64,000 nucleotides of DNA from WRIS01 sp964345475 (GTDB taxonomy: Bacteria > Actinomycetota > Coriobacteriia > Coriobacteriales > Eggerthellaceae). Under the pieces are notes generated by a model. It was given only the letters and a program-made list of their open reading frames with translations. It searched no databases and had not been told where the DNA came from. Shown one piece after another: positions 52,713 through 61,342 of the stretch. A program made the translations under genes and the position numbers. Location: the NCBI GenBank assembly GCA_964345475.1, contig CAYFQW010000001.1:1-64000 (forward strand), written 5' to 3'. Every line of letters starts with the position of its first letter. Within the stretch, counting starts at the first letter, position 1.

Positions 52713-54890
52713 CTATGACCAGAACTGAAACATTTCTATCACGCTCTGATACGACCATGGGTATACATCCGAATACCATCCAGTTTCAGGGACAAAGCAC
52801 AGCAAGCTGCTGTACAAAAGACTAAGCGCAACTAGGATGAGCAGGACTTTCGCTAGTAAGCGAGCTGTTGGGCTTTTGTGGTTTAAGTTCTCGTTCACAA
52901 TAAAAATGAGCAAGACTGCTGCCGCTAAAAACATAAAACTAAAATCAGCGAAATAGCGCTGCAGGATACCAGCCATCTGAGCATCGAGCAGGGCTACGAT
53001 GACTCCTGAGGCAAGTAGAACCAATAATACACCCGCAATTGTTCTGCTTGAGCGCTGGTCAATACGTCTTTTCAGTATTCGCTTTGCAAAAGGTAGTATC
53101 CATAACAGGGGCAAGCAGGCAAAAATCCCACCAAAGGTAACTTCCTTGACCGTCTGTCCCATATAGCTCGTTTCGAAGGGTGCCGCTTGAATAAAAGGAA
53201 ACACCCCTGTCGTACTGGGCGTTTGTAGAAAATATGCAAAAAAAGCGGGGGCGAAGCGGCCGAAGGAAAATGTCCTCTTCGTCATGTCGTGAACGGTAAG
53301 ATTGTAGTTCGCCCCAAAATCAAAAGGAGATCCGAATCTAGCTTTGTTATACCAAAGTAAAGCCGCTGCAACAATGACATAAGGACCCAAAAGACATATA
53401 AACTCGATGCTACCCTGTCGTGTGAGTATATGTTTTTGCGAAATGAACTTTCTCCAAAAAAGCGGAAAAGCCACGAGTGAGAGCACTACAAGCTGAGGGC
53501 GGCAACCAAGCACCAAAGCCATGCACGCAGACCCAGCTAAGTACCAGGGGGATGCGTGATTTGAAACCCTCCCCCGCATCCAGAAATATAACCCCCAAGC
53601 AGAAAAGGCGAGCCCTAAGATAATAGGCAATGAATAAAAGGTTGGGAACTTTAGTAAATATAAGACACCTGAGCAGAATACTAAGGGGATTTGAAGCAAG
53701 AGATACAAGCCCAGGCTAACCCTCTCGAAATGATAACGAGCAAAGCGATCGAGCAAAGCCGATATCCCAAGAACAAAGGCGATACACGATATAAGGACAC
53801 CTATCGCCGTAGGGAAATTCGTGCCGAAGAGAATATAAAATGGAAGGTAGAACAACAATACGGGCACAACGCCAAAATACACATAATAGTGTCCATCAAA
53901 ATAGGCAACGTCAAAGAGATATGTTTCACCTGTCTCTCTTTGAGCTTGCTCGCGAGCACCCTTATCATACGGATCTTGCATATCCTGAAGCCATTGGGGG
54001 GGATCTTCTTCCAGATAAAGCTTGCCTTCCGTCAAAGATTTTGCTAACTCTGCATACTGTTGGGCGTTATCACCCCCGACCTCGAAGGTATTAACAATAC
54101 TCCGGCCATCCCAAGAGCCCCAGTTATAGCTGGAACTGGCTACCCCGACCAAGTTTGACCCATACAAAAGAAATGAAGACATAAGGACAACTTCAACAAA
54201 AACCGCTGCCGATATGACAAGTTTTGACTTCTTAGCCTCTTCTTTTATATAGCTGTGATATATGCTGGACTTCGGACGAAACACGTAAAGAAGTGAAACG
54301 ATCCCCATCACCAAAAAAAAGCGGAGGACATTGAATTCGAAGGGATATGAAGCATTGACATACACCCCTTCGAGCAGGATAGGATACTGGGCTTCATCCC
54401 CTCCTATTTCTATACGAAGATTATTGATTAAACCTGTTGCGTTGATGCGTATATATTGACTACGCTCGTTATTTGTTGCGACTTGGGCAGAAGGAACTCC
54501 TGTCGTGTATTCCGTCGAATCGAAATACGTTAGATGGGCCTCATCTGTAAAATGTATGCCGACGTCTAACAATTGAGCGGGCTGATCGGAATAAAACGAA
54601 AGTTTTATATTTTTAATTTCCATATTGACATTTGAGAATTCAAGAACACGATTGACCTCACTGACAGTATAGCCCTCGCCCCTCGTCTTTCCCTGATTGA
54701 TGCGTTCGCTTATATTCACTGTTGCATAGCCCGTAGAGGTAAAGTAGTTAAAATTAAAGACAAAGACCTCAAGCGCGAGAGACAGAATCAAGGCGAGGAG
54801 AAAGCAGCGACGAAGACTGTGGAGCGTCTTTCGATGCAACGAAACGAACTGCATAAGATAGTCATGTATGTTTTCCCATATACTTGGCAT
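52713..54890 (-). CDS. Large polytopic membrane protein, possible GT-C type glycosyltransferase
   Basis: A 725-residue membrane protein with a first helix at about 28-48, an external domain (about 50-180) of beta character, and about 12 further helices. GGDNAQQYAELAKSLTEGKLYL near residue 275 resembles the D-x-x-x-Y stretch of GT-C enzymes, and YLFDVAYFDGHYYVYFGVVPVLLF follows. I do not recognise a named family with certainty, and no catalytic pair is proven. A polyprenyl-phosphate-sugar-using transferase is inference. There is no ribosome binding site, and a TATAAT box ends only eight bases before the ATG, so the mRNA may be leaderless. It stands alone between PFOR and the dmsB-like gene. 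Confidence 0.75.
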   Translation of the reverse strand: MPSIWENIHDYLMQFVSLHRKTLHSLRRCFLLALILSLALEVFVFNFNYFTSTGYATVNISERINQGKTRGEGYTVSEVNRVLEFSNVNMEIKNIKLSFYSDQPAQLLDVGIHFTDEAHLTYFDSTEYTTGVPSAQVATNNERSQYIRINATGLINNLRIEIGGDEAQYPILLEGVYVNASYPFEFNVLRFFLVMGIVSLLYVFRPKSSIYHSYIKEEAKKSKLVISAAVFVEVVLMSSFLLYGSNLVGVASSSYNWGSWDGRSIVNTFEVGGDNAQQYAELAKSLTEGKLYLEEDPPQWLQDMQDPYDKGAREQAQRETGETYLFDVAYFDGHYYVYFGVVPVLLFYLPFYILFGTNFPTAIGVLISCIAFVLGISALLDRFARYHFERVSLGLYLLLQIPLVFCSGVLYLLKFPTFYSLPIILGLAFSAWGLYFWMRGRVSNHASPWYLAGSACMALVLGCRPQLVVLSLVAFPLFWRKFISQKHILTRQGSIEFICLLGPYVIVAAALLWYNKARFGSPFDFGANYNLTVHDMTKRTFSFGRFAPAFFAYFLQTPSTTGVFPFIQAAPFETSYMGQTVKEVTFGGIFACLPLLWILPFAKRILKRRIDQRSSRTIAGVLLVLLASGVIVALLDAQMAGILQRYFADFSFMFLAAAVLLIFIVNENLNHKSPTARLLAKVLLILVALSLLYSSLLCFVPETGWYSDVYPWSYQSVIEMFQFWS

Positions 54891-54898
54891 AGGGTTTG

Positions 54899-54904
54899 AT
54901 TATA
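54899..54904 (-). promoter_or_regulatory. -10 box of the polytopic membrane protein gene
   Basis: A perfect TATAAT on the minus strand ends eight bases before the ATG at 54890. The best -35 at 17 bases is GCGACG, which is poor. If used, transcription would start within one to three bases of the ATG. Confidence 0.45.
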
Positions 54905-55076
54905 CGCGATACGGAGGTGCCCGTCGCTGAATTTCTTGAAGCTTTCCTATCTGTGCCAATAGACACCAGTTTATGCAGTCCGCACTGAGAAGCGCGTACG
55001 ATCCTCGTGCCTCCCCGAAGAATATCCAGAGCCGATTCAGCATGAGAATGAAAACATTTTCTATCGTGCGGAGGCG

Positions 55077-55110
55077 GTGTACTCCTCATATCAAGGTATC
55101 AGGAGTACAC
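55077..55110. repeat. Ten-base inverted repeat upstream of the Tat Fe-S gene
   Basis: GTGTACTCCT and AGGAGTACAC are perfect complements separated by 14 bases. It lies about 55 bases upstream of the TATAAT that would serve the dmsB-like gene, so it may be an operator for an activator or repressor, or a stem-loop ending an unseen transcript. No T-run follows. Confidence 0.6.
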
Positions 55111-55165
55111 TGTGCACTTGTCTACAGATACTGCTTCGCCCTGTACCAAAATTCTATCTCTAGGT

Positions 55166-55171
55166 TATAAT
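55166..55171 (+). promoter_or_regulatory. -10 box of the dmsB/dmsC-like pair
   Basis: A perfect TATAAT lies about 90 bases before the dmsB-like ATG. The hexamer at 17 bases upstream is TACCAA, a poor -35, which would suit an activator-dependent promoter. Confidence 0.45.
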
Positions 55172-55259
55172 CACTTAATGTGAGTACGCATATTTTTATT
55201 GAAAATACGAGTGTATCTATGTGTTCGAGCATCGTAGCCGTACTAGAAAGTAGGTTGTT

Positions 55260-56009
55260 ATGTCAGAAAACCAAAAAAGTATAAGCAGGCGTACCGTGCT
55301 GAAGGCAGGAGGTGCGGTCGGTTTAGCAGCTTTGAGCGGAAGTGCCATTGTCGCAACTACCGGCCTATCATCCGATCAGGCGCTTGCCGCCTCACAAGCC
55401 GTAAGTGCAAGCCAAAATGCCTTTTGGTTCAGCCCAGAAAAATGTATCAGCTGCCAGAGCTGCGCCCTGGCCTGCAGAGAAACCTTCAACTTAGATAAAG
55501 CATACCGTAGTGTATACAAATACACTACCGAAGTTGAGGGAAAGGAATTATCATACAGCGTTTCGGTTGCCTGCAATTTCTGCGGTGATGCAGCATGCAT
55601 AAAAGTCTGCCCCACTGGTGCTATGCATAAAACAGAAGATGTCGGCCATGTATTAGTCGATTCTAAAAAATGTATTGGCTGTGGGTACTGTGCCATGGCA
55701 TGCCCTTACCATGTCCCTCGAGTAGACAAAGAAAAAGGCTATTCGATAAAATGCACCGGCTGCTACGAGACGGTCATTCTCGGCGAGGATCCTATGTGCG
55801 TACAGGCCTGCCGGGATATAGCAGGAACTGAAGCTTTGAGGTTTGGGACGATCCAGGAAGTGATTGAGCTTGGAGGCGAGCTAGCCAACATAGCCCCCCT
55901 TCCCGACCCAAAATATACGGTGCCAAGCTTCATCATCTCAGCTGACAGCGACAAACCACCTGCAGGCACAAAAGAGGGAGAAATTACTAATATCGGAAGG
56001 ATGATATAA
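55260..56009 (+). CDS. Tat-exported DmsB/NrfC-type four-cluster iron-sulfur protein
   Basis: A 249-residue electron-transfer subunit. The twin-arginine signal SRRTVLK is at residues 9-15, followed by a hydrophobic stretch to about 45. Four 4Fe-4S Cys groups follow: CISCQSCALAC, CNFCGDAACIKVCP, CIGCGYCAMACP and CTGCYETVILGEDPMCVQAC. That pattern is that of DmsB, NrfC and related partners of molybdopterin oxidoreductases. In E. coli DMSO reductase the signal is on the catalytic subunit; here the Fe-S protein has its own. TAGG precedes the ATG. The stop overlaps the start of the next gene, so the two are coupled. No catalytic subunit is present in the window. Confidence 0.92.
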   Translation: MSENQKSISRRTVLKAGGAVGLAALSGSAIVATTGLSSDQALAASQAVSASQNAFWFSPEKCISCQSCALACRETFNLDKAYRSVYKYTTEVEGKELSYSVSVACNFCGDAACIKVCPTGAMHKTEDVGHVLVDSKKCIGCGYCAMACPYHVPRVDKEKGYSIKCTGCYETVILGEDPMCVQACRDIAGTEALRFGTIQEVIELGGELANIAPLPDPKYTVPSFIISADSDKPPAGTKEGEITNIGRMI

Positions 56010-56869
56010 TGGAACACGCTTTAGCCGAGTTGCCTTTAGCAATATTTACCACCCTCGCACCAACAGGTGCAGGTGCTTTTATCATACTAGCCCTTGCGGT
56101 CAACCTACTTCCCTTGAATGAAGGACAGCTTAAAAAGCTTGACCGTTTCACCTTGATACCTTTTATTGTTTCCATCATCGGAATTTTTGCCTCAGTCTTA
56201 CATCTTACCCAACCGCTTCATGCAATTTTTATCTATGCAGGACTTATTACGTCGCCTCTCGTGAACGAGATTGCAGTCGCTGGAATATTTGCCTTGGCGG
56301 CTTTCGTGTATTGCCTTCTCGGACTTATCGGCAAACTCTCTTTGAAGCTTAGGAAAATTCTATCCATTGTCGTTGCTGCCCTGGCCTTAGTATTTTCAGT
56401 TTTTATCGGATTTGCATACATCGTAGAAACTATAGAGTCTTGGTATAACCCCTTCACCGTTACCCAATTCCTTGGCTTCTGTCTCTTTGGCGGTACCCTC
56501 ATGGGAACTTTAACTCTCGGCTTGGCAGGTATATTTGATGAATGCCTCGAAAAGAAGTCTTTCAAGAACAGCTTGCTTCTCATAGCAATTATCGGCTTTG
56601 TGCTGAGCCTGGGATCCATGCTAGCCTTTGCACACTATATTAACGGTCTGCAGTCCCCAGCTGGCTCAGGAGCTGAGATGATGGCTGAAGTTTTCTTCCT
56701 CCTCATCGTCTTTGCAGTATTGGCAGTGCTTGCCTTCATTGGCCAACTCTTCCTCATATACAAGGGAACGACGCACGCTGTGGCCATTGTTTCACTTCTC
56801 TTAGTCCTTGTTGCCATATTCTGTGCCCGCTTAGTCTTTTATGCGACGCAAATGTCTGTAGGGCTTTAG
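56009..56869 (+). CDS. DmsC-like membrane anchor subunit
   Basis: A 286-residue protein with eight hydrophobic segments, resembling the DmsC quinol-oxidising anchor of DMSO reductase type enzymes. The opening LPLAIFTTLAPTGAGAFI and HLTQPLHAIF, and GFCLFGGTLMGTL, fit that family. It would pass electrons between menaquinone and the exported Fe-S partner. The ATG shares one base with the preceding stop codon. No dmsA-like gene or DmsD-type chaperone is adjacent. Confidence 0.86.
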   Translation: MEHALAELPLAIFTTLAPTGAGAFIILALAVNLLPLNEGQLKKLDRFTLIPFIVSIIGIFASVLHLTQPLHAIFIYAGLITSPLVNEIAVAGIFALAAFVYCLLGLIGKLSLKLRKILSIVVAALALVFSVFIGFAYIVETIESWYNPFTVTQFLGFCLFGGTLMGTLTLGLAGIFDECLEKKSFKNSLLLIAIIGFVLSLGSMLAFAHYINGLQSPAGSGAEMMAEVFFLLIVFAVLAVLAFIGQLFLIYKGTTHAVAIVSLLLVLVAIFCARLVFYATQMSVGL

Positions 56870-56885
56870 TTTTATTCACAATTCT

Positions 56886-56922
56886 ACTCACGACCACATA
56901 TCCTATACCTGTGGTCGTGAGT
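56886..56922 (+). terminator. Perfect 13-base-pair hairpin after the dmsC-like gene
   Basis: ACTCACGACCACA pairs with TGTGGTCGTGAGT around an 11-base loop, 17 bases after the dmsC-like stop. Only GTATCTC follows and no T-run, so termination is inferred from position. Confidence 0.5.
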
Positions 56923-56970
56923 GTATCTCACGGCAGATACTCAGGTACACAACGTACCGCTCAACATACA

Positions 56971-57010
56971 AAGAACACCCGAGTTGCTGAGAGCGTACTC
57001 GGGTGTTCTT
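56971..57010. terminator. Fourteen-base-pair hairpin between dmsC-like and adk
   Basis: AAGAACACCCGAGT pairs with ACTCGGGTGTTCTT around a 12-base loop. The plus tail is GTGTTTCG and the minus tail TGTATG. It is placed to end the spc operon after adk and possibly the convergent dmsC-like transcript. An 11-base tandem repeat (GTTTCGTAGCA twice, 57013-57034) follows it. Confidence 0.6.
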
Positions 57011-57068
57011 GTGTTTCGTAGCAGTTTCGTAGCAGACACCTACATACTGCAGGCTTTTTAAAGCTCTC

Positions 57069-57695
57069 CTAGAGCTTTAATTTTTCTTTAATGTCCTCAA
57101 ATACTATATCGGGATTGCGGTCGCCATCGATAGTAAGCAGAAGGTCGCATCCATGATAATAGTCAATGAGTGGAGCGGTGGACTTTTGATATACGTCTAG
57201 TCGTTTGCGTACCGTCTCCTCATTATCGTCGTCTCGTTGATACATGGCGCCACCACATTTAGGGCACACCTCATGAGCTACTGTGCCTATAAAGCCACAG
57301 TTTTCACACATACGCCTTGACGTGAGCCGAGTAACAATAACTTCTGGTTCCACATCAATAACTAGAGCTGCGTCTAAAGGTCTCTTTAGCTTAGATAGCT
57401 CGCCGTCCAAAGCAACTGCTTGTACGGAGGTACGAGGGAAGCCATCGAGTATAAAGCCTTGTGCAGTGTCGGGCTCAGAAAGACGCTCACTTACCAAGGC
57501 AATGATAAGATCGTCGGGAACTAGATCGCCAGCGTCCATAAACGACTTGGCCTTTATACCGAGTTCTGTGCCCTCTTTTACTGCTGCGCGCAACATATCA
57601 CCTGTTGAAATATGACAGAGTCCGAAGGCTTCAATCAGCTTTGCTGCTTGAGTCCCCTTTCCGGCACCCGGTGCACCTAAAAGTACTAAGTTCAT
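57069..57695 (-). CDS. adk: Adenylate kinase
   Basis: A 208-residue enzyme that balances ATP, ADP and AMP. The P loop GAPGAGKGTQ is at residues 7-16, then HISTGDMLRAA, GFILDGFPRTSVQA and the lid domain with a zinc Cys quartet (CENCG and CPKCG). The ATG at 57695 follows GGAAGG; 26 codons of open frame upstream are not part of the protein. It follows secY as in other spc operons. map and infA, which usually come next, are absent here. Confidence 0.96.
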   Translation of the reverse strand: MNLVLLGAPGAGKGTQAAKLIEAFGLCHISTGDMLRAAVKEGTELGIKAKSFMDAGDLVPDDLIIALVSERLSEPDTAQGFILDGFPRTSVQAVALDGELSKLKRPLDAALVIDVEPEVIVTRLTSRRMCENCGFIGTVAHEVCPKCGGAMYQRDDDNEETVRKRLDVYQKSTAPLIDYYHGCDLLLTIDGDRNPDIVFEDIKEKLKL

Positions 57696-57827
57696 ACAAA
57701 TATCCTTCCAGAACAGCTTGCTTGCTCGTCTGCCCTCTATATATCGTGGACAAATATACCTATATATGTCCACCTGGCCTTACCTTGCATCATGCTTCCG
57801 GTCTCTCGATCGGAAGCATGGACATGT

Positions 57828-59108
57828 TTACTTGAAAAACCCGTCATAATTGTGCATCTTTAATTGCGATTCAACTTTGCTCATAGTATCGAGAGCTACA
57901 CCTATCATGATCAAAATTGAAGTTCCTCCAAACGCAGTAATCAACTGGTTGCTCGTAAAAGAAAAAAGTATCGAAGGAACAACTGCAATGAGGGCAATGA
58001 ATATTCCCCCAGGAAGAGTAATGCGTTTTATAACGTTTTTGATATATGCAGCCGTAGCTCTTCCAGGACGTACGCCTGGGATAAAGCCACCCTGTTTTTG
58101 AATATTGTCTGATAAATCATCAGGCGGAAACATCATACTGGTATAGAAATAAGCAAAGAATACGATGAGAAGGACTGTCAATATCCAGTTAATCCAACCA
58201 GAAGACATCGCATTTGCCGCACTTGTAAGCCAACCTACGTTAAACAAGGCTGCAAGTTGCGCAGGAAAATAAATGATACAACTTGCAAAAATGATAGGGA
58301 TTACTCCCGCAGCATTAACCTTTAAAGGAATATAGGTCGATTGTCCACCCATCATTTTACGTCCCTGAATACGCTTGGCGTAATTAACTGGAATACGACG
58401 CTGAGCACGCTCAACATAGATAATGAGAGGAATACAAGCAAGTACAACCAATACAATGAGGGCAGTAATGACTACTCCGAATGAAAAACTTGATTGCATA
58501 TCGATAGAGGAAGCAATAGCTCCAGGAAGACGGCTAATAATGCTCGTAAAAATTATGAGCGACATGCCGTTTCCTATGCCTCGCTGTGTAATAAGCTCGC
58601 CCATCCACATGATAAATGCCGTGCCAGCCACTAAGGTGAAGACAATAACTATGTTAGTGAGTGCCTCAGGAACCGCACTTGAAAAAACAATGCCGTATTG
58701 ACTTGATTTGAATAAGAACAGGTAGCCAATAGCATTCACAAGACCTAGACCGAGCGTAAGATATCTCGTTGTTTGCGTGATCTTCTTGCGCCCAGAGTCA
58801 CCTTCTTTTGCCCACCTTCCAACAGTAGGAATAACACCTTGCATCAGCTGCATAATAATGGATGCAGTGATGTATGGCATAATGCCGAGTGAAAATACTG
58901 AAAAGTTAGCGAGTGCGCCTCCGGTAAACAAATCAACCATAGTCATAGCTGAGCCAGAATCCGCAAACTGTTGGGTGAAAGCCTGGAAAGGAATTCCCGG
59001 AACTGGAATATACGCCCCCAAACGATACAGAACCAGAATAGATAAGGTAAAGAGTATCTTTTTCCTTAACTCGGGAATTCTAAAGGCCTCGATGATTGAT
59101 TTCAGCAA
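57828..59108 (-). CDS. secY: Preprotein translocase subunit SecY
   Basis: The 426-residue channel protein has ten membrane segments. The start reads LKSIIEAFRIPELRKKILFTL, then RLGAYIPVPGI, LGIMPYITASIIMQL, TQRGIGNGMSLIIF, ERAQRRIPVNYAKR and GGTSILIMIGVALD. The start codon is TTG at 59108, overlapping the rplO stop by seven bases, with AAAGG ten bases upstream. The position after rplO and before adk is standard. Confidence 0.96.
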   Translation of the reverse strand: MLKSIIEAFRIPELRKKILFTLSILVLYRLGAYIPVPGIPFQAFTQQFADSGSAMTMVDLFTGGALANFSVFSLGIMPYITASIIMQLMQGVIPTVGRWAKEGDSGRKKITQTTRYLTLGLGLVNAIGYLFLFKSSQYGIVFSSAVPEALTNIVIVFTLVAGTAFIMWMGELITQRGIGNGMSLIIFTSIISRLPGAIASSIDMQSSFSFGVVITALIVLVVLACIPLIIYVERAQRRIPVNYAKRIQGRKMMGGQSTYIPLKVNAAGVIPIIFASCIIYFPAQLAALFNVGWLTSAANAMSSGWINWILTVLLIVFFAYFYTSMMFPPDDLSDNIQKQGGFIPGVRPGRATAAYIKNVIKRITLPGGIFIALIAVVPSILFSFTSNQLITAFGGTSILIMIGVALDTMSKVESQLKMHNYDGFFK

Positions 59109-59551
59109 GGGTGCTCGACCTTTCCGCCAGCTGCTTCAATCTTTTTTGCTGCTGAAGCAGAAACCTTATCAACTTTGATTGTCAGTGCTTTTGTAATTTC
59201 ACCATCGCCCAATACCTTAATAAGGGAGTCAGAGTGCTTAACGATACCTTTGGACTTCAAGCTCTCTCCGTCGACCACGTCACCTGCCTCAAAATACTCT
59301 TCAAGTCGACCGACATTTACCGGGATATACGTAACGCGATTAATATTACGGAATCCAGGAAGCTTTGGTAGGCGGACCGACAGAGGAGTCTGACCACCCT
59401 CAAAACCTAAGCCTTTTCCGCCGCCAGAGCGAGATAACTGCCCCTTATGGCCACGGCCGGCAGTTTTTCCGAGACCTGAGCCTGGGCCCCTGCCTCTGCG
59501 TTTACGATCTTTTTTTGACCCTTCTGCAGGTCTTAAATCTTTCAGCTCCAT
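59102..59551 (-). CDS. rplO: 50S ribosomal protein L15
   Basis: A 149-residue L15. MELKDLRPAEGSKKDRKR, GRGPGSGLGKTAGRGHKGQ, SGGGKGLGFEGGQTPL, and the C-terminal KVDKVSASAAKKIEAAGG are family blocks. The ATG at 59551 follows AAGGAG by nine bases; the open frame extends 34 codons further upstream with no support. It overlaps the secY start by seven bases. Confidence 0.97.
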   Translation of the reverse strand: MELKDLRPAEGSKKDRKRRGRGPGSGLGKTAGRGHKGQLSRSGGGKGLGFEGGQTPLSVRLPKLPGFRNINRVTYIPVNVGRLEEYFEAGDVVDGESLKSKGIVKHSDSLIKVLGDGEITKALTIKVDKVSASAAKKIEAAGGKVEHPC

Positions 59552-59639
59552 CGAAGCATACTCCTTTTTTTCGCTATCGGGCTTTATGCCCGTACTGGCA
59601 GCTCGCCGCCAGCCAACTTTAAATTCGGTTGAAGAGACC

Positions 59640-59831
59640 TTATATCTCTTCAACCTCTACTAAGTGCTTTACTTTGAAAATCATACCGCGAACACAGGGG
59701 TTGTCCACCTGCTCGACGGTAGAGCCGATTTTACCCAACCCAAGGGCCTTAAGCGTTTTGCCTTGATCGCCTGGGCGACTTGCAGAGCTCTTCACCTGGG
59801 TAATGCGTAGGGGTTTTTTTTGCTCAGCCAT
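59640..59831 (-). CDS. rpmD: 50S ribosomal protein L30
   Basis: A 63-residue L30. PLRITQVKSSASRPGDQGKTLKALGLGKIGSTVEQ, cited in pieces as LRITQVKSS and LKALGLGKIGS, is typical, followed by DNPCVRGMIFKVKHLVEVEE. It starts three bases after the rpsE stop. A gap of 88 bases separates it from rplO. Confidence 0.96.
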   Translation of the reverse strand: MAEQKKPLRITQVKSSASRPGDQGKTLKALGLGKIGSTVEQVDNPCVRGMIFKVKHLVEVEEI

Positions 59832-59833
59832 AC

Positions 59834-60364
59834 TTACTTCTTCTCCTTCCAGCCATATATCTGCGCGACTGAAAGTCCACGACGGGCAGCAGCCTCTTCA
59901 GAGCTTTCCATGTTCTTCAGGCCTTCGGCAGCTGCTTTGACGATATTGAGGGCGTTACTCGTGCCGAGAGACTTCGTCAAAACATCTGTGACCCCCGCAA
60001 GTTCCATAACTGCACGAACGGGCCCACCAGCAATAACTCCCGTACCTGGTGTAGCAGGCTTGATGAGTACACGGCCAGCCCCATATACACCTAAAATCTC
60101 GTGAGGAAGTGTTTTATCTTTAGTCAAGGGTACGGTGAACATGTTCTTTTTTGCATCTTCGACACCCTTTTTGATAGCAATAGGCACCTCTTGCGACTTG
60201 CCCATTCCTATACCTACACGACCGTTGCCATCTCCAACTACCACCAGAGCGGTAAGTGCGAAGCGGCGACCTCCCTTAACAACCTTGGATACGCGGTTAA
60301 TATATACTACGCGCTCTTCTAGTTCAGGAACGGCAGCCTGGTTTTCATGTTGTTTCCGAGCCAT
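59834..60364 (-). CDS. rpsE: 30S ribosomal protein S5
   Basis: A 176-residue S5. The double-stranded RNA-binding domain has ELEERVVYINRVSKVVKGG and FALTALVVVGDGNGRVG, followed by GMGKSQEVPIAIKKG, GAGRVLIKPATPGTGVIAGG and SLGTSNALNIVKA. The extra N-terminal residues (ARKQHENQAAVP) are short. It follows rplR after 12 bases. Confidence 0.97.
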   Translation of the reverse strand: MARKQHENQAAVPELEERVVYINRVSKVVKGGRRFALTALVVVGDGNGRVGIGMGKSQEVPIAIKKGVEDAKKNMFTVPLTKDKTLPHEILGVYGAGRVLIKPATPGTGVIAGGPVRAVMELAGVTDVLTKSLGTSNALNIVKAAAEGLKNMESSEEAAARRGLSVAQIYGWKEKK

Positions 60365-60376
60365 ACACTACCCTCT

Positions 60377-60745
60377 CTAAAATTCCAAACCGGTGTCGCG
60401 GGCTGCATCGGCCAGGGCCTTGATGCGTCCGTGGTACAGATTGCCGCCTCTGTCGAAAACAACCTCTGTAATACCGGATTCTTGGGCTTTTTTACCAATC
60501 AACTCACCGAGGACGCTAGCGCCTTCAACAGTTGCTCCATTTTTGTTGGTCGCTTTAAACTCTGGACCAAGAGTAGATACCGCGCAAATAGTTTTTCCAG
60601 CAACATCATCAATGATCTGCGCATACACATGCGCGTTCGAGCGTGTAACGCACAAACGGGGTTTTTCCTGCGTGCCTGAGACCTTACCTCTAACACGAGT
60701 GTGGCGACGACGCAGACCTGCTTGCTTTGCTTGAAGCTTTTTCAT
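60377..60745 (-). CDS. rplR: 50S ribosomal protein L18
   Basis: A 122-residue L18 that binds 5S rRNA. RRRHTRVRGKVSGTQEKPRLCVTRSNAHVYAQIIDD (recognised in blocks), AVSTLGPEF and the C-terminal VVFDRGGNLYHGRIKALADAARDTGLEF fit the family. It follows rplF after 37 bases and precedes rpsE. Confidence 0.97.
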   Translation of the reverse strand: MKKLQAKQAGLRRRHTRVRGKVSGTQEKPRLCVTRSNAHVYAQIIDDVAGKTICAVSTLGPEFKATNKNGATVEGASVLGELIGKKAQESGITEVVFDRGGNLYHGRIKALADAARDTGLEF

Positions 60746-60782
60746 ACTTTATACCTCAATCTTTCTCTTGCAGCCTTGCGTC

Positions 60783-61325
60783 TTAATCAGTCTTCGCAGC
60801 TTTACCAAGCTTGCGACGTACAAATTCGCCGTCGTAACGAATACCCTTGCCTTTATAGGGTTCAGGCTTGCGCCAATCACGAATGTTGGCTGCAATTTGG
60901 CCTACCTCTTCTTTATTCGCACCCTTTACGATAATCTCAGTCTGGCTTGGCACTTCAAAAGTAATATTATTAGGTGCTTTTACCTGCACAGGATGAGAAT
61001 ATCCGAGCTGCAATTCAAGGTCTGTACCTTTCAGCGTAGCCCTATAGCCAACGCCGACAAGTACTAATTTCTTAGAAAATCCTTCAGAGACACCCAGTAC
61101 CATGTTATGAACCAGGGTTCGAGCCAAACCGTGGAGGCTGCGTGCCTCACGCGAGTCATCCGGACGCTCAAGTAGGATTTGTCCTTCTTCTTGTTTGACA
61201 ATAATCATTTCTGGGATCACACGGGAAAGCTCTCCCAGTGCTCCTTTTACGGTGACGGTAGAACCGTCAATTTTAACATCCACACCATTTGGTACAGGAA
61301 TGGGTTGTTTGCCGATACGTGACAT
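60783..61325 (-). CDS. rplF: 50S ribosomal protein L6
   Basis: A 180-residue L6 near the sarcin-ricin loop. It starts MSRIGKQPIPVPNGVDV, with VKGALGELSR, HGLARTLVHNMVLGVSEGF, LVGVGYRATLKG, LGYSHPV and the C-terminal signature PEPYKGKGIRYDGEFVRRK. Length is normal. It follows rpsH after 17 bases. Confidence 0.97.
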   Translation of the reverse strand: MSRIGKQPIPVPNGVDVKIDGSTVTVKGALGELSRVIPEMIIVKQEEGQILLERPDDSREARSLHGLARTLVHNMVLGVSEGFSKKLVLVGVGYRATLKGTDLELQLGYSHPVQVKAPNNITFEVPSQTEIIVKGANKEEVGQIAANIRDWRKPEPYKGKGIRYDGEFVRRKLGKAAKTD

Positions 61326-61342
61326 ATACTACTCCCTTTCTC

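Larger units (their letters stand above)
54891..55259. other. Divergent 369-base intergenic region
   Basis: It separates the membrane-protein gene from the Tat Fe-S gene. It holds a minus-strand TATAAT at 54899-54904, a 10-base inverted repeat at 55077-55110 and a plus-strand TATAAT at 55166-55171. No open frame with a ribosome site and no RNA gene was recognised. Confidence 0.6.

Noticed and set aside
55260..56869. Complete DMSO reductase operon
   Set aside because: Only the Fe-S and anchor subunits are present; the next genes are convergent hairpins and adk, with no molybdopterin subunit.
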